From the NCBI RefSeq assembly GCF_030929555.1, contig NZ_JAVFVT010000022.1, positions 57,975 through 121,974 of the forward strand: 64,000 nt of DNA, in the 5' to 3' direction. The stretch comes from Paenibacillus sp. LHD-117 (GTDB lineage: Bacteria; Bacillota; Bacilli; Paenibacillales; Paenibacillaceae). A program made the position numbers and the translations under genes. Positions 17,884-26,565 of this stretch are shown here, piece by piece; position 1 is the first letter of the stretch, and each line of letters begins with the position of its first letter. Under the pieces are notes generated by a model. The model did not search any database and was not told the origin of the DNA. It saw only the letters and a list, made by a program, of their open reading frames with translations.

Positions 17884-20352
17884 CTAATTCCGCAGCGGCT
17901 TGCCTTTCGACAACATATGGCTCATTCGCTCCTGCGTCTTGCTCTCCCCGCACAGGCTCAGGAAAGCTTCGCACTCCAGGTCGAGCAAATATTTCTCGCT
18001 GACCATCGCGCCCTGCCTGACGTCTCCGCCGGCGAGCACATGCGCCAGCTTCCCGGCGATCAGCGCGTCATGCTTGCTGATGTGGCCGCCAAGCCGCATC
18101 GCCTGCACCCCCATGGCAAGCACCGCCTTGCCCTCCCTGCCCGCGACCGCCACTCGCTCTTCCACCGGTGCCGAATACCCCGCGCGGTCGAGCTCAAGTA
18201 CAAGGCGCTTCGCTTCGGCAATGCGCGCATCCTGCCGTACGATGGCGCGGTCCTGCGGGCGCAGCAGGCCCAGCTTCGCCGCGTCGTGCCCGCTGGTCGA
18301 CGTCTTGGCCATCGCGATCGTCTCGAACAGCGCGTTCAGATGCGGCTGCAGATCGCCAGGCGTCACACCGGACCGGACGCCCGCGGCCGATAACCCCGCA
18401 CGCTCCGCCGCCATGATCGCCGCTTCCTTGCAGCCGCCGCCCGCGGGGATAAGACCGACGCCCGTCTCGACCAGCCCGAAGTACGTCTCCGGCGAGAGCA
18501 GAATGACATCCGCCGGAAGGCAAGCTTCGACTCCGCCGCCGAGCGTCATCCGGTGCGGCGCGGCGACAACCGGGCGGTCCAGCCGTTTCAGCCGCAGCAT
18601 GCTGTCCTGGAAGAAACGAATAATGTCCTCCACTTCGTCCCATTCCCCGGCCTGCGCTTCCATAAGCAGCAGCATCAAGTTGGCGCCGACGCAGAAGTTC
18701 CGTCCTTCGTTAGCCAGCACGAGGCCTCTCCAATTCCGCGACACCTCCGCGACGCTTTGGCGGATGGCGGATAAGATTTCGCCGCCGATGGCGTTGTTCT
18801 GAGAATGGAATTCGAGGCAGACCACGTCGTCGCCGATATCGATCAAGCTGGCGCCCTGCGTGCCGAGCACCGTGCGGCCCGCGCCTTTGAGCGCGGACAG
18901 GGAGATGACATCCGCCTCCTGATTCTCCTCCGCGAAGCCTCCCGGCACGGCATAGAATCGCTTCAGTTCCGCAGCCTGATAAAATGACGAGTGTCCTTCG
19001 GCGAGCCGCTTCTCGACCCAATCCGGGATGCTTTCGCCTTCCTCCTTCATTCTGGCCACGGACTTCTCCACTCCGATCGCGTCCCACAGCTCGAACGGCC
19101 CCAGTTCCCAGTTGAATCCCCACTTCATCGCGCGGTCGATATCGACGACCGTCTCCGCGATGACGCCGACCTGGGCGGCCGCGTAAAGCAGTGTTCGCTT
19201 CACGGTCGACCAGGCGAACTGGGCGTAGCAGTCCTTCGGATTCGCCGCCAGCAGCGCCTTCGCCTTCGCCGCCGCGCCCTTCGCGGCTTTGGCCGCGTCG
19301 ATCACGGGCGACGAGATTCGCACCTGCGGCCCGTATTCCAGCGTCCCGAGCCGAAGCGACTCGATGCGGCTGCGACCGTCCGGGTCCTTGCGCTTGCGGT
19401 AAAAGCCGGAGCCGCTTTTCTCGCCGAGCCGGCCCGCCGCGACCAGCTCCTCCAGCAGCCGCGGCCGCGCGAATATCGCCCGTTCGGCATCATCCTCGCT
19501 GCGCTCCCTGACGTTGTCGACGACATGCAGCAGCGTATCGAGGCCGACGAGATCGAGCATGCGGAACGTCGCGGTTTTCGGCCTTCCCATGGCCGGTCCC
19601 GTCAGCGCGTCCGCTTCCTCCACCGTCAGCCCGTAGCGGATCGTATCCTCCAGCGTGACGAGCATCCCGTACGTGCCGATCCGGTTCGCGATGAAGTTCG
19701 GCGTATCCCGGGCGATGACGACGCCTTTGCCCAGCCGCTTGACGCACAGTTCGGCGAGCAGCTCCGTCACCTCGGCGCCCGTATCCGCCGTCGGCACGAT
19801 CTCGACGAGCTTCATATAGCGCGGCGGGTTAAAAAAATGCGTCGCGGCAAAATGCTCTCGAAACTCCTTGCTCCTCCCCTCTGCCATCGCGGCTACTGAC
19901 AAGCCGGACGTGTTGGTCGTCACGAGCGTTCCCGGACGCCTTGCGGACTCGATCGCCGCGAGCACCTCCCGCTTGACGTCGAACCGTTCCACGACCGCCT
20001 CCACGATCCAGTCGGTATCGCCGAGCAAAGCGATATCGTCCGTCAGATTCCCCGGTCTGATGCGGGAGGCCGAGGCCGAATCGTAAAGCGGCGCCGGCTG
20101 GCTCCTCGCCATGTTCGCGATGGCTCCGGCCGCGAGCCGGTTGCGAACCTTCGGATCGTTTAAGGTAAGCCCCTTCCTCTCTTCCTCTTCCGTCAGCGTC
20201 CGGGGGACAACATCCAGCAGCACCACCCGCATTCCCGCATTGGCCAGATGGGCGGCGATCCCCGCCCCCATCACCCCCGAGCCGATTACGGCCGCGGACC
20301 GGACGGACGCCGCGCTTTTGACTTGAGTCGTTCGAATCGACATCTTATGCAT
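17884..20352 (-). CDS. fadB: 3-hydroxyacyl-CoA dehydrogenase / enoyl-CoA hydratase (FadN/FadB type)
   Basis: An 822-residue bifunctional beta-oxidation enzyme. The N-terminal part is the NAD-binding dehydrogenase (AAVIGSGVMGAGIAAHLANAG), with the catalytic histidine region AATHFFNPPRYMKLVE and the C-terminal dehydrogenase domain around residues 200-310. The last third is a crotonase domain (NFCVGANLMLLL oxyanion region, then RMTLGGGVEACL). The domain order, dehydrogenase first, is that of B. subtilis FadN and opposite to E. coli FadB. The first ATG (20352) and the fourth codon ATG are both acceptable starts behind AAGGAAGGTG. It is 67 bp after fadF. Confidence 0.93.
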   Translation of the reverse strand: MHKMSIRTTQVKSAASVRSAAVIGSGVMGAGIAAHLANAGMRVVLLDVVPRTLTEEEERKGLTLNDPKVRNRLAAGAIANMARSQPAPLYDSASASRIRPGNLTDDIALLGDTDWIVEAVVERFDVKREVLAAIESARRPGTLVTTNTSGLSVAAMAEGRSKEFREHFAATHFFNPPRYMKLVEIVPTADTGAEVTELLAELCVKRLGKGVVIARDTPNFIANRIGTYGMLVTLEDTIRYGLTVEEADALTGPAMGRPKTATFRMLDLVGLDTLLHVVDNVRERSEDDAERAIFARPRLLEELVAAGRLGEKSGSGFYRKRKDPDGRSRIESLRLGTLEYGPQVRISSPVIDAAKAAKGAAAKAKALLAANPKDCYAQFAWSTVKRTLLYAAAQVGVIAETVVDIDRAMKWGFNWELGPFELWDAIGVEKSVARMKEEGESIPDWVEKRLAEGHSSFYQAAELKRFYAVPGGFAEENQEADVISLSALKGAGRTVLGTQGASLIDIGDDVVCLEFHSQNNAIGGEILSAIRQSVAEVSRNWRGLVLANEGRNFCVGANLMLLLMEAQAGEWDEVEDIIRFFQDSMLRLKRLDRPVVAAPHRMTLGGGVEACLPADVILLSPETYFGLVETGVGLIPAGGGCKEAAIMAAERAGLSAAGVRSGVTPGDLQPHLNALFETIAMAKTSTSGHDAAKLGLLRPQDRAIVRQDARIAEAKRLVLELDRAGYSAPVEERVAVAGREGKAVLAMGVQAMRLGGHISKHDALIAGKLAHVLAGGDVRQGAMVSEKYLLDLECEAFLSLCGESKTQERMSHMLSKGKPLRN

Positions 20353-20419
20353 TCACCTTCCTTATCCAGATTCTCACTTTGCTTCGGGCGCCGTGCACGC
20401 CCGCTTGGCTGTACGCTCG

Positions 20420-22789
20420 TCATTTCCCGAATACGCTTTCCGCCAGCAACTCCGCCACATCCCTCGCTTCGACCTGCTCATCCGCGGATAAAAATCTTAG
20501 CCCGTCTTCCATCATCGTGAGGCAATACGGACAAGCGGAGCTGATGACGGAAGGCTTCACTTCGAGCGCTTGCGCCGTTCTCGCGTAGTTGACCCTCGTG
20601 CCGGAATGCTCCTCCATCCACATCAGTCCGCCTCCCGCTCCGCAGCACATGCCTTGCGCGCCGGAACGCTCCATCTCCTGCACGGTCACGCCCGGAATGG
20701 CCCGAAGCAGGCTGCGCGGCGCCTCGTACGAGTTGTTATAGCGTCCAAGGTAGCAGGAATCGTGAATCGTTACTTTCTCCTCCAGCGCGAACGTCGTCCT
20801 TAGCTTCCCTTCCGCGACAAGCCGGGCAAGGAGCTCGGTATGATGCTCGACGCGCACCTCCGCGGATAATCCGAAATCCGGGTATTCGTTCTTGAACGTG
20901 TTAAACGTATGCGGGCAGACCGTCACGATATGACTGACGCCGTACTTCCGGAACGTCGCGACGTTATCTTTGCACAGCTCCTGGAACAGCAGCTCGTTGC
21001 CGATCCGCCTTGCCGTATCGCCGGAGCTTTTCTCCTCGTTGCCGAGGGTGGCGAAGTCGATGCCCGCGTGCGCGAGCAGTCTGATCACGTCAAAAAGTAC
21101 CTTGCGGCTTCTCGTGTCGTACGCCCCCATCGAACCGGCCCAAAGCAAAAGAGACGGCAGCTTCTTGCCCCGCTGCTTCCGCTCCGCCATTGTATCGACG
21201 CGAACGCCGGTGCGGCTGTAACATTCCTCGATCCAGGCGGCCCTCTCGGCCCTGGGCAATCCCCACGGATTGCTCTGCCGTTCGATGTTCTGCAGCGCGC
21301 GCTGGCCGTCGGAAGGCAGTTTGCCTTCCATGAGTACCAGGTATCTGCGCATGTCGATGATTTTGTCCACGTGTTCGTTGCCGACCGGGCACTGCTCTTC
21401 GCAGTTTCGGCATGTCGTGCACGACCACAGCTCATCCTCCGTCATAACGTCGCCGATCAGCTCGAGCTCCTCCGCCTTTGCCCCCGCGCGCTTCGTCCAG
21501 CCCGCGTTCTGCACCTCCATGGTAGGAGCGATATTCGTGCGGTAAGTCGCCGAACGCGCGCCCTCCGAGCCTTCGCCGCTTCCCTGCGAGTCCCAATCCG
21601 GCATGACGGCGCCCATCACATGGGCGGACGGCTCCTTGCCGCGATAAATTAGACTGCCAGGCAGCCATGGCGACTTCGAGGTAATGGAAGCTCCCTTCTC
21701 CGTAAGATGGTCGCGAAGCTTCACGATGAGATGCATCGGCGAGAGCAGCTTGCCGGTACTCGAAGCCGGGCATACGTTCGTGCAGCGCCCGCACTCCACG
21801 CAGGCGTAGAGATCCAGCATCTGCTTCTGCGTAAAATGCTCGATCTTTCCCACGCCGAACATCTCGGCCTCTTCGTTCTCGAGATCGAGCGGCGTCAGTC
21901 TGCCTGGCGGCGTATTTCGGCGAAACCAGATGTTGACGGGCGCCGTGATCAAGTGAAAGTGTTTGGATTGCGGCACGTACACGAGGAAGCTGAGCAGAAT
22001 AAGCAGATGCAGCCACCAGAAAACCTCGAAGCCTGTATGGGCGAGCCAGCCGCCGCGTTCCACGGCATTCGCGAGCAGCTCCGAGACCGGTGCGCTAATA
22101 GGAGCGAACCCTGCATGGACGGGCTCGGCGACGGCCAGCCTTTCGAAGGATAGCGACATCAGAATCGACAGCATAAGCCCTCCAATGAACCACAACACGA
22201 TCGAGGGCTTCAAATCTTTTTTGAGCCGGGGAAGTCTCTCGCCGTAACGTCTATACCCCCCATAGATGACCGCCAGCAAAACAAGAAATACGGTCGCCTC
22301 TTGCAGCCAAGAGAATTGGCCGTAGAACGGGATCGGCAAGGGGCGGCCGCCGCTTAACCCTTTCCAGATCAGATCCAGCGCGCCGAATTGAAGCATGATG
22401 AATCCATAAAAATAAACCGCATGCATGATGCCGCTTCGAATGTCGTTCATCAGACGGCGATGCCCGAAAACCTCGGCCCCGAGCCCGGTTCGTCCGCCGC
22501 GGCGATAGGCGCCTCCTCCTTCTCCCCGGTTGTTTCTCGCGCCACCAGGCCGATGCCGCTCGAATACGGCCGGCACTCCGAGCCGCATGTATCCGATTCG
22601 CCGCCGAATAACCGTCGCGAACATCCACACAGCCGCGATGACAAGCGCCGCGAACAGCAGCCATCTCGCCCATGCCGCTGCCGCCGGGTAACCTCCACCC
22701 GCAATCGCGGCCGCGATTGCCGACGCCTCCGCCATCGCGCCGTTCCGCCCTGCTTCAAAAGGGACTGTCGTCCATAGCCATGCCACCAT
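20420..22789 (-). CDS. fadF: Membrane iron-sulfur reductase FadF
   Basis: A 789-residue membrane protein likely to accept electrons from the acyl-CoA dehydrogenase/ETF system and pass them to quinone. The N-terminal third has about six hydrophobic segments like a nitrate-reductase gamma subunit. The centre has two ferredoxin-type clusters (CVECGRCTNVCP and CTTCRNCEEQCP). The C-terminus has two CCG-type domains (VCPHTFNTFKNEYP, then DSCYLGRYNN, GMCCGAGGG and SACPYC), like heterodisulfide reductase D. B. subtilis FadF (YwjF) has this layout. Start at 22789: AAGGGAGGG precedes ATG, while the longer frame begins at a TTG without SD. First gene of the fad series and divergent from etfB. Confidence 0.9.
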   Translation of the reverse strand: MVAWLWTTVPFEAGRNGAMAEASAIAAAIAGGGYPAAAAWARWLLFAALVIAAVWMFATVIRRRIGYMRLGVPAVFERHRPGGARNNRGEGGGAYRRGGRTGLGAEVFGHRRLMNDIRSGIMHAVYFYGFIMLQFGALDLIWKGLSGGRPLPIPFYGQFSWLQEATVFLVLLAVIYGGYRRYGERLPRLKKDLKPSIVLWFIGGLMLSILMSLSFERLAVAEPVHAGFAPISAPVSELLANAVERGGWLAHTGFEVFWWLHLLILLSFLVYVPQSKHFHLITAPVNIWFRRNTPPGRLTPLDLENEEAEMFGVGKIEHFTQKQMLDLYACVECGRCTNVCPASSTGKLLSPMHLIVKLRDHLTEKGASITSKSPWLPGSLIYRGKEPSAHVMGAVMPDWDSQGSGEGSEGARSATYRTNIAPTMEVQNAGWTKRAGAKAEELELIGDVMTEDELWSCTTCRNCEEQCPVGNEHVDKIIDMRRYLVLMEGKLPSDGQRALQNIERQSNPWGLPRAERAAWIEECYSRTGVRVDTMAERKQRGKKLPSLLLWAGSMGAYDTRSRKVLFDVIRLLAHAGIDFATLGNEEKSSGDTARRIGNELLFQELCKDNVATFRKYGVSHIVTVCPHTFNTFKNEYPDFGLSAEVRVEHHTELLARLVAEGKLRTTFALEEKVTIHDSCYLGRYNNSYEAPRSLLRAIPGVTVQEMERSGAQGMCCGAGGGLMWMEEHSGTRVNYARTAQALEVKPSVISSACPYCLTMMEDGLRFLSADEQVEARDVAELLAESVFGK

Positions 22790-22901
22790 CCAGCCCTCCC
22801 TTGTCAACCGTTTTGAATCTACGCCCCGCCCCTCGTTACGCCAGCCCCAAAACGAGACGACCCATTCGCCTGCCCATCGCGCGATTAGTTTGGACAAGCT
22901 T

Positions 22902-22915
22902 TTAAAGCGCTTTCA
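22902..22915. promoter_or_regulatory. cre-like site between fadF and etfB
   Basis: TTAAAGCGCTTTCA fits the CcpA consensus TGWAARCGYTWWCA at all but one position. It lies between the divergent fadF and etfB genes, where CcpA could give glucose repression of both. I found no convincing FadR palindrome. Confidence 0.6.
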
Positions 22916-23084
22916 TAAATAATCTCGGTGCTCCAATTATATGAACGGGAAGCGGCGAACATGCTTTTTTCGCCATTGCCGCAAGCGGTCTAAAGGAGGG
23001 GCTCCCGTCATATGGTAGCACTGATGGACAGTCAATTCGCGCAGTTAGGCAAGACCGAAACTACAGCTAACAAGGGAGGTTTCT

Positions 23085-23900
23085 ATGCAAACCATCGTCG
23101 TGCTTCTCAAACAAACCTTCGACACCGAGGAGAAAATAACCGTTACGCCGCAAGGCGTCGAGGAACGGGATGCCAAGCTGGTCATCAATCCCTACGACGA
23201 ATACGCGCTTGAGGAAGCGCTGCGGCTCAAGGAACGCGTCGGCGGCAACGTCGTTGTCGTGACATGCGGGCCCGAACGCGCGCAGGAATCGCTTCGTACG
23301 GCGCTCGCGGTAGGCGCCGACGAGGCGATCCGGATCGATTCCGCGGGGCTCGAGGCCGATAGCCATCTGCTATCCGCGGCGCTCGCCGCCGTCATTGCCC
23401 CGCTCGCCCCCGATCTGCTCCTAGCCGGCCTGTTCGCCGTCGACAGCGGTTCAGGCAGCGTCGCTTTGCAGGTCGCCGAGCGGCTTGGGCTGCCTCACGC
23501 CTCGGCCGCCGTGAAGCTCGCCGTCGGCAGCGCGGCGGAGCTCGGCGTAGATCCGATCGGAGGCGCGGCCGCGTATGCGCTCGTGGAGCGAGACGTCGAA
23601 GGCGATACCGAGACGGTCGCCCTGCCGCTGCCCGCGTTAATCACGGCGCAGCAAGGATTGAACGAACCGCGTTACCCGTCGCTGCCGGGCATCATGAAGG
23701 CGAAGCGCAAGCCGCTTCGGATCGTCGCGCTGGACGAGATCGGCTTGAACGAGGACGACGCGATCGCGTCGATTCGCACCCGCCGGACCCACCTCTACCC
23801 TCCCCCGCCCCGCGCGGCGGGGAAACGAATCGGCGGCTCGGCGGCGGAGCAGGCATTCGGACTCGTGAAGCTGCTTCAAGATGAGGCGAAGGTGCTGTAA
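23085..23900 (+). CDS. etfB: Electron transfer flavoprotein beta subunit
   Basis: A 271-residue soluble subunit of the FAD/AMP heterodimer that takes electrons from acyl-CoA dehydrogenase. Family landmarks are LVINPYDEYALEEALRLKE near residue 35, the ETF signature around PRYPSLPGIMKAKRKPL (about 198-214), and the nucleotide-binding stretch VVTCGPERAQESLR. SD AAGGGAGG is ideal. Its partner etfA is 445 bp downstream, separated by repeats, which is unusual because the pair is normally adjacent. Confidence 0.93.
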   Translation: MQTIVVLLKQTFDTEEKITVTPQGVEERDAKLVINPYDEYALEEALRLKERVGGNVVVVTCGPERAQESLRTALAVGADEAIRIDSAGLEADSHLLSAALAAVIAPLAPDLLLAGLFAVDSGSGSVALQVAERLGLPHASAAVKLAVGSAAELGVDPIGGAAAYALVERDVEGDTETVALPLPALITAQQGLNEPRYPSLPGIMKAKRKPLRIVALDEIGLNEDDAIASIRTRRTHLYPPPPRAAGKRIGGSAAEQAFGLVKLLQDEAKVL

Positions 23901-24345
23901 CGGCGAGGCGATTCTAAGCGGCTTCCGCCCTCCCGAGGGCTCGTTCATGCCGCAGCGTTCGAAAAACGGGGGAAAACCGTCCGAAGAAACCGGTCGTAGG
24001 CGGCTCCGCTTGCGGACTGAGCTTCCACTTGCGGACCGGGAATCCGCCTAACGGACGCAGAAGACGCTATTCGTGCAAAATGAGACCACTTTGAAAGCTA
24101 ACGGACCCATATGCCGTTATTTCGAACTTTTGATGAGTTTGAAGCTGTTTATTGGGCAAATAACGCTCCTGCAGTCCGTTACGTTTTGAAATGCCCTAAT
24201 GGACGCCAAATAGCGGCGCTGTGGTCCGTTAAGTGAAGAAATGCGGCGTCGATGCGGCGTAACATAAAATCGCTAGTGTCGAACCAGCATCGCGTCTCCA
24301 GTTGCAATATTGTAGGTGGACTATGACAGAGAGGAGTTACGAGAT
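23901..24345. other. Gap between etfB and etfA
   Basis: 445 bp without a gene. It carries the TAACGGA repeats at 24043-24232. No terminator or promoter is obvious, so it is unclear whether the two ETF genes remain co-transcribed. Confidence 0.6.
24043..24232. repeat. TAACGGA repeats, second copy of the array
   Basis: CTAACGGA at 24048 and 24098 (50 bp apart) and the variant CTAATGGA at 24196 (98 bp further) lie in forward orientation. GTCCGTTA-type units at 24174 and 24224 (50 bp apart) lie in reverse. Downstream of TAACGGA most units contain GCG(T/C)TATTT about ten bases later. Confidence 0.8.
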
Positions 24346-25344
24346 ATGAGCAGAACGATATTGATCTATGCGGAGCGCCGAGACGGCGCATTGCGCCGCG
24401 TTGCGCTGGAGGCGCTCGGCGCAGCCAGGCTTCTCGCGGGCGAAGATGGCGCCGTCCATGCCGTCATCGCCTGCTCCGGCGGAGCGGCGGAGGACGCCGA
24501 CGCGCTGATCGCGAGGGGCGCGGACGTCGTGCATATCGCCGACGATCCAGTCCTGCTGAGCTATGCGCCTGAGACGTACGCAGCCGTACTGGGCGCAGCG
24601 ATGGCGACGGTCCAACCGGACGCGCTGCTGCTTGGCCATACCGCGGCGGGACGCGAGCTTGCGCCGCGCGTTGCCGCAGCACGCGGCGCCGGGCACATCG
24701 CCGACGTCATCGCCATCGAGCCGGCGGAGGGCGGCGACAGCGTCGGGTTCATCCGCCCGCTCTACGCCGGCAAGGCGTTCGAGCGGCGCTGCTTCGAGCC
24801 GGGCCATCCGTGGATCGTCACAGTGCGCCCGAACAACTTGCCGCCGGCTGAGCCGCTGGAAGCCGGCGGCAGAAGCGGCACGGTCACCGGGCTAGCGTTC
24901 ACGGTGCCGCCGCTGGTGACGGCGGTGCGCGGCGTCGTTCGCCGCACCGCCGGAGGAATCGACCTCGCCGAAGCCGACATCGTCGTATCGGGCGGCAGAG
25001 GCGTGCGCAGCGCGGCGGGCTTCGAGCCGCTGCAGGCGCTGGCGACGGCGCTCGGCGGCGCGGTCGGCGCTTCGCGCGCCGCTTGCGACGCCGGCTACTG
25101 CGACTATGCCCTCCAGATCGGGCAGACGGGCAAGGTCGTCACGCCGCAGCTGTACATCGCCTGCGGCATTAGCGGCGCGATTCAGCATCTGGCCGGCATG
25201 AGCCAGTCGCGGACCATCGTCGCCATCAACAAAGACCCCGATGCTCCCATTTTCGGCATCGCGGACTACGGCATCGTCGGCGACTTGTTCGAAGTCGTTC
25301 CGATGCTAACCGCCGAAGTGCTCCGCACCCGATCGGCGGGCTGA
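24346..25344 (+). CDS. etfA: Electron transfer flavoprotein alpha subunit
   Basis: A 332-residue ETF alpha subunit. The C-terminal FAD-binding signature is visible as LYIACGISGAIQHLAGM followed by IVAINKDPDAPIFGIADYGIVGD. The N-terminal domain is the usual Rossmann-like half. Start at 24346 with GAGAGGAG upstream; a GTG ten codons earlier lies before that SD. It works with EtfB to carry electrons from FadE to FadF. GC is very high in the first half. Confidence 0.93.
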   Translation: MSRTILIYAERRDGALRRVALEALGAARLLAGEDGAVHAVIACSGGAAEDADALIARGADVVHIADDPVLLSYAPETYAAVLGAAMATVQPDALLLGHTAAGRELAPRVAAARGAGHIADVIAIEPAEGGDSVGFIRPLYAGKAFERRCFEPGHPWIVTVRPNNLPPAEPLEAGGRSGTVTGLAFTVPPLVTAVRGVVRRTAGGIDLAEADIVVSGGRGVRSAAGFEPLQALATALGGAVGASRAACDAGYCDYALQIGQTGKVVTPQLYIACGISGAIQHLAGMSQSRTIVAINKDPDAPIFGIADYGIVGDLFEVVPMLTAEVLRTRSAG

Positions 25345-25460
25345 AGCGACTTGTGCCTACAGGAGTGACCGTTTCCTTCAAGCTCAAGCTCAAACGCTCA
25401 GCAGTTGGACTAATTCACACCGTTACAAAACATTCCTCATACGCTGCTGCATAACAAAAC

Positions 25461-25512
25461 AGGGCAACCAACGGGTTAAGAAACAATGACCCGTTGGCTG
25501 CCCTTTTTTTTG
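25461..25512 (+). terminator. Strong terminator of etfA
   Basis: AGGGCA-A-CCAACGGGT pairs with ACCCGTTGG-C-TGCCCT around a 12-nt loop and is followed by eight T. Confidence 0.92.
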
Positions 25513-25549
25513 CTTTAACACACCTCTCGCCGACTTTCGGAGCTTTTAA

Positions 25550-25717
25550 GTCGGTCCCGCCGACAAACTGGCCGATTTCGGGCCGTTTCGAATCGACTTT
25601 ATCGGTCTCGCCGACAAACTGACCGGTTTCGGGCCGTTTCTGATCGACTTTGTCGGTCTCGCCGACAAACCAGCCGCCATCGGCCACATTCGAATCGACT
25701 TTATCGGTCTCGCCGAC
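25550..25717. repeat. GTCGGTC-CGCCGAC tandem array, exact 51-bp period
   Basis: Cores of the form (G/A)TCGGTC(C/T)CGCCGAC start at 25550, 25601, 25652 and 25703, each 51 bp apart. Each core is a small hairpin (GTCGG/CCGAC). The sequence between cores (ACAAACTG, then GGGCCGTTTC) is also repeated. The same core recurs at 37486-37709. Confidence 0.9.
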
Positions 25718-25773
25718 TTCAACTCCCCGCGCGAGCCGCCGAAGCCTGGCTTGGCTTCGCGCTTCTTAGTCCA

Positions 25774-26448
25774 CTACGCGAAATCCGGCATCCGGATTTC
25801 CATGACGCAGTCCGGCGATTCGTACAATTCGTCGCGGACCGCATTCGTGACGGGATAGGAACGCATCAAGTAGCTCTCCATCGCCTCCAGATGTTTGCGC
25901 ACCCGATTGAATTCCGTCAGCTTTGGATCGAGCCAATCTTCGATCCCCTCTTCGTCGAGGACGACCGGCACGCGCGGCTGCCAGACGGACATGGCGCCGG
26001 AGGAAGCCGCGGTTAACATGGTGAAGGCGCGAACCTCCTTGCCGTTCACATGCCGCCAGCAATCATAGATGCCGGCTATGCCGAGCAACGGTTGGTTCGG
26101 CACGATTGTGTGCATCGCGCGCGGATCGCGCTCCTGGCCGAACTTCTTCTGGCCGTAGAACCCGCTGCAGGGAATGACGCATCTTTGACGCTTCAGCATG
26201 CGCGCCAAGAATGGCTTATCTCCCAATGTCTGGTAATCGGTATTGACCGAATCCTTCGCCCAGAACGGGAACAGCCCCCATCTCGATTCCTGCAGCACGC
26301 GCAGGTCATGCCTATCGTTCATAATGATGGATACGTTCTGGGTCGGCGTAATGTTGAAGCGGCCCGTATGTCCCTTCATCACCTTGCGCACGTCGAATTT
26401 CTCCATCAGCTCGCCAATCTCCGCCGTTAACGAAAACCGTTCAATCAT
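25774..26448 (-). CDS. SRAP-fold (YedK/HMCES-like) protein with degenerate active site
   Basis: A 224-residue protein aligned over its length with the SOS response-associated peptidase family, which caps abasic sites in single-stranded DNA. Matching parts are GRFNITPTQ, RWGLFPFWAKD, RCVIPCSGFYGQKK and RVPVVLDEEGIEDWL. The reactive Cys2 of the family (MCGRF) is replaced: this protein starts MIERFSLTAE. The Glu of GFYEW is Gly (GFYGQ), and the His of the H-D-R-P motif is Gln (VWQPRVPVVL). The conserved Asn seems kept (VNTDYQT). Start at 26448 has GAAGGAG at ideal spacing and no in-frame alternative restores Cys2. It should be unable to form the DNA-protein crosslink; DNA binding or another role may remain. 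Confidence 0.8.
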   Translation of the reverse strand: MIERFSLTAEIGELMEKFDVRKVMKGHTGRFNITPTQNVSIIMNDRHDLRVLQESRWGLFPFWAKDSVNTDYQTLGDKPFLARMLKRQRCVIPCSGFYGQKKFGQERDPRAMHTIVPNQPLLGIAGIYDCWRHVNGKEVRAFTMLTAASSGAMSVWQPRVPVVLDEEGIEDWLDPKLTEFNRVRKHLEAMESYLMRSYPVTNAVRDELYESPDCVMEIRMPDFA

Positions 26449-26565
26449 CGCATTCGCTCCTTCACTAGATGCACCTACGTTAATGAATCCAGTTTTTGTT
26501 AAGCGAATGGAAATTATACGCAATCCCGGCAATTCGCTCCGTAAACGATTCATGCCGTAATCGAT

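Larger units (their letters stand above)
25345..25773. other. Gap between etfA and the SRAP-fold gene
   Basis: 429 bp holding the etfA terminator (25461-25512) and a four-unit tandem repeat (25550-25717). I see no supported gene. Confidence 0.6.

Noticed and set aside
23012..23212. 66-codon frame with strong SD (AAAGGAGGGG) upstream of etfB
   Set aside because: It overlaps the first 128 bases of etfB in another frame and has no recognisable protein features; at most a short leader peptide.
25415..25687. Minus-strand frame of 90 codons with a 17-residue repeat (TDKVD, then QFVGE)
   Set aside because: It is created by the 51-bp hairpin array and by reading through the etfA terminator; no ribosome binding site, and the related array at 37483 does not keep a frame.
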